Of a stretch of DNA of 37,687 nt, positions 1-5,809 are shown in pieces. The stretch's first letter is position 1. The number at the start of each line of letters is the position of its first letter. Source of the DNA: Massiliimicrobium timonense (lineage in GTDB: Bacteria > Bacillota_I > Bacilli_A > Erysipelotrichales > Coprobacillaceae); contig NZ_NFLJ01000032.1 of NCBI RefSeq assembly GCF_002160865.1, positions 1 to 37,687 of the forward strand, read 5' to 3'. The notes under the pieces were generated by a model, which saw only the letters and a program-made list of their open reading frames with translations, made no database searches and was not told where the DNA came from. A program made the position numbers and the translations under genes.

Positions 1-47
1 CTTGCTAATTTATCAAGTAATACACATATAATTTTTTTGATGTCCAT
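1..47 (-). CDS. Start of a small gene cut by the left edge (possible AgrD-like peptide)
   Basis: Fifteen codons are visible before the window ends, beginning MDIKKIICVLLDKLA. An excellent ribosome site (AAGGAGG) lies 7 bases before the ATG, which is the main reason to call it a gene. The visible part is a short amphipathic, Leu/Ile-rich helix. That resembles the leader of AgrD autoinducer precursors, and an agrB gene lies about 550 bases away on the opposite strand. The family match is inference: the part of an AgrD that becomes the peptide is beyond the edge. Any small membrane-active peptide or larger protein with such an N-terminus would fit equally well. Confidence 0.42.
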   Translation of the reverse strand, partial: MDIKKIICVLLDKLA

Positions 48-250
48 ATTTTTTCCTCCTTATTTTTATATTTGAATTAATATTAAAATATATAATTAAA
101 GCTTCAATTAATACTAAATGATTAGTCAATTGTTTCAGTGATCTATTGATTTGAACAATCTTATTTTTTCACTTATATAGTACTATTGTTTAAACATTAA
201 ATATATTTTTTTTCGCTGAATGCATATTTATGTTTATATAAGACAAAAAA

Positions 251-287
251 TGTTACTTATTGTGCCATTGTTACCTATAGTGTCATT
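251..287 (+). promoter_or_regulatory. Direct-repeat operator upstream of XRE-agrB
   Basis: Two imperfect direct repeats with an 18-base period, TGTTACTTATTGTGCCATT and TGTTACCTATAGTGTCATT (16 of 19 identical), lie 31 to 67 bases before the XRE start codon. A weak -10-like TATAGT (276-281) falls inside the second copy. Tandem same-face repeats of this kind usually bind a regulator dimer at a promoter. The XRE protein encoded next is the obvious candidate, but this is inference. Confidence 0.45.
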
Positions 288-317
288 ATTTGATGTAATT
301 TATCATTGGTGATATAA

Positions 318-629
318 ATGAATTTTGGAGAAAGACTTAAAAAATTGTGTCAGGACTATCAGTATACACAAAATACTTTGGAAGAAATTACAGGAATTGA
401 TAGAAGTACTATTTCCGCTTATGAATTAGGGACTCGAAAGCCAAGTATAGAAAATCTTGAAACATTAGCAAGGGTTTTTAAGGTAAGCATTGATTATCTT
501 TATTGTAATTCAAATAAACATTTTCTAGATATAACTAACATTTCTGAGACTAACTATTACAAGATTATTGCAATTATAAAAGAAGAAGATTTAAATTTTG
601 AAAAAGATACTAGATTATTTAATAAATAA
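318..629 (+). CDS. XRE-family helix-turn-helix regulator
   Basis: A 103-residue DNA-binding protein. Residues about 5-62 form a Cro/C1-type HTH domain (GERLKKLCQDYQYTQNTLEE, then TGIDRSTISAYELGTRKPS and a final DYLY). The last 40 residues are a short tail with no recognised domain. The start is an ATG preceded by GGTGAT. The gene overlaps agrB by 32 bases, so the two are co-transcribed and probably translationally coupled. Direct repeats just upstream suggest autoregulation. A regulator directly fused in transcription to agrB, with no AgrC kinase or AgrA regulator in view, hints that it may replace the usual two-component output. That role is inference. Confidence 0.88.
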   Translation: MNFGERLKKLCQDYQYTQNTLEEITGIDRSTISAYELGTRKPSIENLETLARVFKVSIDYLYCNSNKHFLDITNISETNYYKIIAIIKEEDLNFEKDTRLFNK

Positions 630-1101
630 ATTACAAGATAGTGACACTTTAAATGAATATAATAGTGAAATCTTAGTATATGGTCTTGAAGTATTATTGT
701 ACAATGGATTTACTGCTTTTTTAGTTTTAGGCATATCACTTTTTTTTAATGAATTGTATTTTGGTACCCTGTTTTTGATAGCGTTTAGTATATTTAGGGT
801 TCTTTTTGGTGGATTTCATGCGAAAACGATTTATAGTTGTACAATAATAATGATAATAATAGTTTTGGGAGTCCATTTTATTAATAAGTTTGAATTTTTT
901 CATTATTATTTTATAACTGCAGTCACATTAATTGTTTATTGTCTAATTTTCTTTATTATGCAAAATAGGTATGTATACAGAAAATGTATAATTGTTATTT
1001 TATTTTGTACTATATTAATTTTATGTAACATACCAGATATGTATACTCCTGTTATTTTGGCATTATTTATTGCGGAAATGCTTTATTTTTTTAAAAAATA
1101 A
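598..1101 (+). CDS. agrB: AgrB-like accessory gene regulator protease
   Basis: A 167-residue polytopic membrane protein. AgrB proteins are membrane cysteine peptidases that cut and cyclise the AgrD precursor to make the autoinducing peptide. The family signature is clear: VYGLEVLL near residue 27, then RVLFGGFHAKTIYSC, with catalytic His74 and Cys81 seven residues apart as in the family. Several hydrophobic segments follow. The start codon is TTG at 598, inside the end of the XRE gene. It gives the expected AgrB length, but only a weak purine-rich ribosome site precedes it, so coupling to the upstream gene is likely. No agrD, agrC or agrA follows; a strong terminator does. It may serve a peptide encoded at the left edge or beyond. 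Confidence 0.9.
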   Translation: MKKILDYLINKLQDSDTLNEYNSEILVYGLEVLLYNGFTAFLVLGISLFFNELYFGTLFLIAFSIFRVLFGGFHAKTIYSCTIIMIIIVLGVHFINKFEFFHYYFITAVTLIVYCLIFFIMQNRYVYRKCIIVILFCTILILCNIPDMYTPVILALFIAEMLYFFKK

Positions 1102-1151
1102 CTTATTTGCATATAATGTTTTAAAAACCAAAAAAGTATTATTTCTCTAGC

Positions 1152-1185
1152 ATCACCATCACGCTAGTGTGATGGTGATTTTTTT
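1152..1185 (+). terminator. Intrinsic terminator after agrB
   Basis: A perfect 11-bp stem (ATCACCATCAC / GTGATGGTGAT) with a six-base loop is followed by a run of seven T. It closes the XRE-agrB transcript 51 bases after the agrB stop. Confidence 0.93.
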
Positions 1186-1556
1186 CATTTCAAATTGTTA
1201 TTTGTTATTGTAATTTAATTAAGAAAAATTAAACGGAAAATTCATATCACATTTAATATTGGTTCATAAAATAGTATTCTTTATTCCTAATGAGGCTACA
1301 GAACAAAAGCAGTGTGATATTTTTTGGAAAAAAGTACAAATGAGCGTATTTAAATTCATCTATTGAGTATATTTAATACTATAAAGCATTAAAAGTTTGC
1401 TTTTCTAACAGAAAAGATATATGTATTCTGTGCACTATTTTTGCATTTCATATATATAATTAGGTATTTAACAAAAAAATATATATAATAGAAGTATAGA
1501 TATAATGTAATGTGTACATTGGTAATTTTCTATTTTTTAAACAAGGAGGTGTGGTT

Positions 1557-1982
1557 ATGATTGAATATATATTAATGGGTACAAAAAAACATGGATGTTC
1601 AATTGATAATCGTAAAAAGGAAATTATATATTACCAATTGCTAAGTTTGTACGAAAAAATTTTAAAAAAACCCCAGCAATTATTAATTAAATATTCGGAT
1701 ATAAAAAAAATTAAGATATGCTATGGGCTTACTACAGGAGTTCGATTTGATAGTGCACAAATTACTATGGAGGTATTAACAAATAACGATACAAGTTATG
1801 ATATTCCAGTTACGTATAATTCAACAAAAGATAAAGATATACTTTCATTTATAGAAATACTTAAAAGTTCAAATTTATTAATCGAGGATCCATACAACAT
1901 TTTCAGTTTATATCCTGAGACGAATCTAGATTTTATAGATTTTATAAAATTTATAAATAAAGAGCATTATCAAAAAGGATAA
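1557..1982 (+). CDS. Hypothetical protein, possibly missing a C-terminal membrane tail
   Basis: A 141-residue protein I do not recognise. The ATG at 1557 is chosen because AAGGAGG lies 7 bases before it; an upstream GTG at 1512 has no ribosome site. The protein is mixed alpha/beta in appearance, charged, with no signal peptide or membrane segment in the called frame. The stop follows a run of five A. In the -1 frame, 34 further codons (1979-2080) stay open and encode a hydrophobic segment (FLYFLGLITLLLWLLI) ending in IDK. The protein could therefore once have been a C-tail-anchored membrane protein, or be made so by slippage. The 370 bases upstream of the gene, after the agrB terminator, hold no other gene I can support. 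Confidence 0.7.
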   Translation: MIEYILMGTKKHGCSIDNRKKEIIYYQLLSLYEKILKKPQQLLIKYSDIKKIKICYGLTTGVRFDSAQITMEVLTNNDTSYDIPVTYNSTKDKDILSFIEILKSSNLLIEDPYNIFSLYPETNLDFIDFIKFINKEHYQKG

Positions 1983-2237
1983 TTACTGCTGGTTTATTAA
2001 TTGAAAATACAAAGATTTCAAATTCCTTTCTGTATTTTCTTGGATTAATCACTCTATTATTATGGTTATTAATTGATAAATAGCATTTTGATTAAATGAC
2101 GTGAAAAATTTATTTTTTAGATATAATCAATGTATACAAAATTAAACATTATAAGAACACCACAAATAAAAAAAGTAACTCTAATATAGATAATTTCTCT
2201 GTATTAGGGTTTCTGTGCTGAAAATTGAAACCTTTAA

Positions 2238-2270
2238 AAAAAATGTAGACGTTTTATGCCTACATTTTTT
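2238..2270. terminator. Bidirectional terminator between convergent genes
   Basis: An 11-bp stem (AAAAAATGTAG / CTACATTTTTT) with an 11-base loop carries an A tract on one side and a T tract on the other. It can end transcription from the gene at 1557-1982 on the plus strand and from the gene at 2314-3045 on the minus strand. Confidence 0.85.
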
Positions 2271-2313
2271 ATAAAGTAAATATTTTATATTACAATGTTC
2301 AAGATAGAAAATC

Positions 2314-3045
2314 TTATATATTTTGATTATCTGATTCTTGTAATCTGTCTAATATGTTTAATTGTTGAATAAAATCATCAAATTCTTTATTTTTGTTATG
2401 CGTTATGAGGCTTGACTTATAATGTTTAGGTGATTCATTTTCATAGGAAATAATTGTATTTAATAAATGTTCTTTGAAACGAGAGATACTTGAAACCTGT
2501 GTTCCTTTAGTTAGTCTGTGCTTTATATATTTTTTAACAAAATAAACAAATTGCTCAAAAAATATATCACGTTTTATAGGATTATTATCAAATAGACTGA
2601 GCAATGATTCATGGTCGTGTCCGTTATCTCTATATAAATTGATTGCTGAAAATCCATATTTTATATCTGCTTCAAAAAATGGATTTGTTTTTAGGTACGC
2701 TAGTTTATCAAAAAGCCAAATTGCTTCAAAGACAGCTGCATCACGAAGCATCAAACTTGATCTTTTAAATTTACAATCTTCTTCATTTAGCATATTGATA
2801 TAGTTGACAAATTGGTCAATAGGCAGATATTTGATAGTATAAATATCATTCAAAAAAGCATAAGCAAGATAATGTATATTTGATTCGTGATTTGGTAATA
2901 AATCTAATGATACATGTTCTTCTAATAAATCCTCAATTTTATATTGTCCATAATAAATTACTTTTCCTTTTGGAAAGCAATCAAAATCGGGTAAGTATTC
3001 TTTTCTTAACAATTTTAAAGATTTTAAAAATTTAAATATATACAT
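2314..3045 (-). CDS. Hypothetical protein divergent from a small XRE regulator
   Basis: A 243-residue soluble-looking protein, mostly helical, rich in aromatic and charged residues, without signal peptide or membrane segments. I recognise no family. The start is supported by AAGGAG nine bases upstream. It is transcribed away from a 72-residue XRE protein. The 135-base spacer between them carries a symmetric operator, so the pair looks like a regulator/target module of the type seen in toxin-antitoxin or defence loci. Nothing in the sequence identifies a catalytic motif, so the role stays open. Confidence 0.8.
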   Translation of the reverse strand: MYIFKFLKSLKLLRKEYLPDFDCFPKGKVIYYGQYKIEDLLEEHVSLDLLPNHESNIHYLAYAFLNDIYTIKYLPIDQFVNYINMLNEEDCKFKRSSLMLRDAAVFEAIWLFDKLAYLKTNPFFEADIKYGFSAINLYRDNGHDHESLLSLFDNNPIKRDIFFEQFVYFVKKYIKHRLTKGTQVSSISRFKEHLLNTIISYENESPKHYKSSLITHNKNKEFDDFIQQLNILDRLQESDNQNI

Positions 3046-3077
3046 ATAATTATTCTCCTTTTAACATTTTATAATTA

Positions 3078-3121
3078 TATATTACCTTACTAAATAGTAA
3101 ATATCTATATAGTAAGGTAAT
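3078..3121. promoter_or_regulatory. Symmetric operator in a divergent promoter
   Basis: A perfect 12-bp inverted repeat, ATTACCTTACTA (3081-3092) and TAGTAAGGTAAT (3110-3121), has a 17-base centre that holds a further TAGTAA half-site (3095-3100). That half-site also makes the local palindrome TTACTA-AA-TAGTAA. A -10 for the leftward gene (TATAAT, complement of 3074-3079) abuts it, and a TATAAT for the rightward XRE gene lies at 3155-3160. Three half-sites overlapping the leftward promoter fit repression by the adjacent XRE protein. Confidence 0.65.
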
Positions 3122-3180
3122 AAATTGTAAATTATTATATTGTAAATATTTTCATATAATAAATACATAGAGGTGATGAT

Positions 3181-3399
3181 ATGGAATATGGTCATATTGA
3201 ATTAAGGATTAATCAGCTTTTAAAAGAAAAGAACATTAGTAAAAATAAAATATGTAAAGATTTGGATCTGCCTAGACCAAATTTTAATAGATATTGTAAT
3301 AATCAATTCCAAAGGATTGATGCAAACTTAATAGCAAAATTATGTTGGTATTTTGAATGTGGTATAGATGAATTGATTATATATAAAAGTGATTCATAA
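3181..3399 (+). CDS. Small XRE-type (HTH_26-like) regulator
   Basis: A 72-residue single-domain Cro/C1-type DNA-binding protein. RINQLLKEKNISKNKICKDL is helix 1-2, LPRPNFNRYCN the recognition region, and LCWYFECGIDELI the closing helix typical of short phage and element regulators. The ATG is preceded by AGAGGTGATG. A TATAAT at 3155-3160 would give a leader of about 14 bases. It is divergent from the unknown 243-residue gene and probably controls both through the inverted repeat between them. Confidence 0.85.
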   Translation: MEYGHIELRINQLLKEKNISKNKICKDLDLPRPNFNRYCNNQFQRIDANLIAKLCWYFECGIDELIIYKSDS

Positions 3400-3441
3400 A
3401 TTATAAGATACTTAAAGTTTTTTGAATTTAGTGGTATTTAA

Positions 3442-3521
3442 AAAAATGTATGATTATCTAATTATATGTAAACTTATATGTAAACAGATGTTTGAATTAT
3501 TTTAGATAATCATACATTTTT
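3442..3521. repeat. Long perfect inverted repeat with tandem 12-mers in the loop
   Basis: A perfect 20-bp stem (3442-3461 with 3502-3521) encloses a 40-base loop. The loop begins with two exact tandem copies of TTATATGTAAAC (3462-3473 and 3474-3485). T runs lie outside both arms, so it could terminate the XRE transcript from the left and the pseudogene transcript from the right. The stem is longer and the loop larger than a normal terminator. It may instead be a small mobile-element remnant or a protein-binding site. Confidence 0.7.
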
Positions 3522-3646
3522 AATTTATTTTCAAATGGGTTTCAACATGTATTATATCATGTTGAACTTAATATTTTAATCATATAAAAATATTATATAA
3601 CTACGAAGTTGTAAATATTATTATTTATCTTGAAGTTGAATTAATT

Positions 3647-4021
3647 TTAATGGTTAGTATTAAATTTATCTAATGAGCAGGTTGTTTTATGCCAATCTTT
3701 TTTTGCATCTACAAATGTGTTAGTCACTCCATCAAAAATTCTTTCAATATAAGAGAATAGAGCACCAACTGCTAATCCATTAGATTTTATTAACTTGTCT
3801 AGATATACTTGTAACAACCAATTAACAACCACCCATAAATCTGAGAGAATATTCGTAGATTTTAAAGAAACGTTCCTATGCAAGTCATGTGCATTGTCCG
3901 TAAAGGGTTGCACTTGAATATATATTGTTAATCCATATTCAGCCAATTTAACCCATTCACTTCTATGGTTATACATATTATTTAAATATTTTTGTGCTTT
4001 TATAATATTGTCATCTGTCAT
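3647..4021 (-). pseudogene. Chimeric fossil of the DUF1906-protein and CHAP-protein genes
   Basis: The 124-codon frame begins MTDDNIIKAQKYLNNMYNHR, nearly the same as the N-terminus of the 755-residue protein at 5810-8077. After about residue 32 it changes to a degraded version of the C-terminus of the CHAP hydrolase at 10380-12002 (KSNGLAVGALFS against KSNEPAVGAVFS; DGVTNTFVDAKKDWHKTTCS against DGVTNTFADAKKDWHTATYS). The CHAP Cys-His region has been lost or shifted out of frame and the C-terminal strand is gone. The ribosome site (AGGAGG) of the DUF1906 gene is also missing here. The joint lies near 3924-3932, where the two parents share a short GTTA-like stretch. I read it as a decayed recombination product, not a working gene. 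Confidence 0.85.
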
Positions 4022-4250
4022 TTTTCTTTTTAAATTTAGTGGATTTTTTCTGACAGTAAAGAATTAGGCTTTTTCCTTCTATTCTGATATCTATCTGCTG
4101 TTTCTTTACTAATTCTAATATTTTTTATTCAACATATTTTTATGCCTTTTTAAACATTAACTTATTTATCCCAAAAATAATATATATTATCTAAATTATG
4201 ATTTTAACAATGAAAATATTAGAGATTTTGATCAATTCAATTATTTTTTA

Positions 4251-4763
4251 TTATGCAATACCCATACTATATTTAATGTCAATTCTATAGTTATGATTAT
4301 TATAACCATTTTCAAACTGTATAATTAAATCGTCTGTTCTAATCATTGTTTTTTCTTCTCGTATATATTTAACATTTTGTAAGGCACTTACAAATCCTTC
4401 ATCAATGGTACTTACATCTATTTTTCCATTATGAAAGCTTTTGTGATTTTCATCTGGTCGAAGTATTAAGCATTTTGAAGTTGTTCCAACAAAAAAATAA
4501 CTTGTTTTCTCTTGGAATGTAAGTACATTGAGATAATTTTTAACAACTTCATTGTCAATATAATATGTTATATTGATACAGCCATCTTCTATGGCATTAT
4601 CAATGATAAACTTATAAGTTTCCACATTTTTATTTTCATATAATTGATCCATTATGGTTTCTGCTTCAGTTTCTACAGTATAAATACTTATATTTTTCGA
4701 AGATGCAGCAATACAAAAATAGCCAATGCACAAAGTTGTTAGGATTAAAAGTGTTTTCTTCAT
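4251..4763 (-). CDS. Exported protein of unknown function
   Basis: A 170-residue protein beginning with a typical signal peptide (MKKTLLILTTLCIGYFCIAA, with probable cleavage just after). The rest is mixed and unrecognised, with two Cys in the mature part. The ATG directly follows the TAA stop of the lipoprotein gene (TAA then ATG with no gap), and GGAGG lies inside that gene's end. The two are therefore one translationally coupled operon, and their products may act together at the cell surface. The 229 bases downstream before the pseudogene hold no gene or clear terminator. Confidence 0.78.
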   Translation of the reverse strand: MKKTLLILTTLCIGYFCIAASSKNISIYTVETEAETIMDQLYENKNVETYKFIIDNAIEDGCINITYYIDNEVVKNYLNVLTFQEKTSYFFVGTTSKCLILRPDENHKSFHNGKIDVSTIDEGFVSALQNVKYIREEKTMIRTDDLIIQFENGYNNHNYRIDIKYSMGIA

Positions 4764-5387
4764 TTATTGTTCCTCCAAAATGACTGATAATTTGATATGT
4801 TCTTCGTTATCTTCGTTCCACTGTTCATCACCATGCACCATAACTAATGTAGTATCATAAATAACAAGATCGTTGTCTAATTTTTGACTTAAGCCAATAG
4901 GGGTTATCTTATTATTAGTACTAGATTTACATACAAAGTTTTCGCTTTCTTGATTATATTGATTTATATCTAATGTTTGTTTAGAGATTAATTCAGTTCC
5001 ATTAAATAAACCGACTATGAAATTATAATTATCCATAGTTATATATAAGCTCGTAATAGTTGATGCAGTTGGCATATCCATTTCTAGATAATCAATACTT
5101 TCTTGATATTCAGATTTGATAATAATTTTATAAGATGATGAGTGAATACCAATATCATATTTACTAATAAATGTTGAAGAAAATTCATTTTCTTCATTCA
5201 TTAAATAAATCCCTGATATAGCATTTTCATCATTGCTTATATCAACATGTAGAATTTGATTATCTAAAACAGATGTATTCTTTTTATTTGAAGTTTCTAC
5301 TGTTTTTTGTTGACATCCAACTAATATAAAAATGATAAGAAACAGTATAGGTATTTTTAAATTCGATTTTTTAGTTACATAATTCAT
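4764..5387 (-). CDS. Lipoprotein of unknown function
   Basis: A 207-residue protein with a lipoprotein signal: basic start (MNYVTKKSNLK), hydrophobic core (IPILFLIIFI) and lipobox LVGC. It should be anchored on the outer face of the membrane. The ATG at 5387 is chosen over one 15 codons earlier because GAAGG sits six bases before it and the signal peptide then has normal length. The mature domain (about 180 residues) is probably beta-rich and unrecognised. It is the first gene of a two-gene operon with the exported protein directly downstream. A likely -10 (TATAAT) lies at 5424-5429. Confidence 0.8.
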   Translation of the reverse strand: MNYVTKKSNLKIPILFLIIFILVGCQQKTVETSNKKNTSVLDNQILHVDISNDENAISGIYLMNEENEFSSTFISKYDIGIHSSSYKIIIKSEYQESIDYLEMDMPTASTITSLYITMDNYNFIVGLFNGTELISKQTLDINQYNQESENFVCKSSTNNKITPIGLSQKLDNDLVIYDTTLVMVHGDEQWNEDNEEHIKLSVILEEQ

Positions 5388-5423
5388 AAAATGCCTTCTT
5401 TCATATACATAATTATTTAATGT

Positions 5424-5429
5424 ATTATA
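5424..5429 (-). promoter_or_regulatory. Probable -10 element of the lipoprotein operon
   Basis: A TATAAT hexamer on the minus strand lies 37-42 bases before the start codon. No good -35 hexamer lies 17 bases upstream; a CACAATT there resembles half of the palindrome used in the lysis-cassette promoters, but at different spacing. The rest of the gene-free stretch 5430-5809 holds only the terminator at 5700-5732. Confidence 0.45.
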
Positions 5430-5699
5430 CAAAATATTCAGTAATTGTGTTTTCTTGTTGATTGAATTTCATCATTGCGAATATTTGTATTGTTATTAAC
5501 ATATATATTACTTTTTCTTCATTAAATATGTGTTAGTATCCTTAAAGTTTGGTTTTAGAATACTAAAAATATCTTATCATAAATTTATATAACTATCGCA
5601 ATTTTTTGTAAACTTTTTTTGTTTTAATATATAAAAGTTATATTTAAAATGCAAAATAATTTTTTGATAAACAATTCAAGATCCTTTTTTTAGAAAAAT

Positions 5700-5732
5700 A
5701 TAGTCATCAATAGCTTTGCTAAAGATGACCAT
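5700..5732 (-). terminator. Terminator downstream of the lysis cassette
   Basis: On the minus strand ATGGTCATC pairs with GATGACTAT (one G-U). An inner AGC/GCT step closes on AAA, and TTTTTC follows. It lies about 75 bases after the stop of the 755-residue gene. Confidence 0.6.
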
Positions 5733-5809
5733 ATTCATGAGGATATATTTTTTTATTTATATCAATGTTTTTGCATGATATTAATTTTTAAAAATATGAT
5801 GCTATAAGT

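Noticed and set aside
4056-4125. Inverted pieces AGTAAAG/CTTTACT and GAATTAG/CTAATTC
   Set aside because: The halves are in permuted order and cannot form one continuous stem; probably chance in AT-rich DNA.
5430-5445. CACAATT upstream of the lipoprotein -10 as a third member of the lysis-promoter class
   Set aside because: Only half of the palindrome is present and the spacing to the -10 is 13 rather than 17 bases from that half-site.
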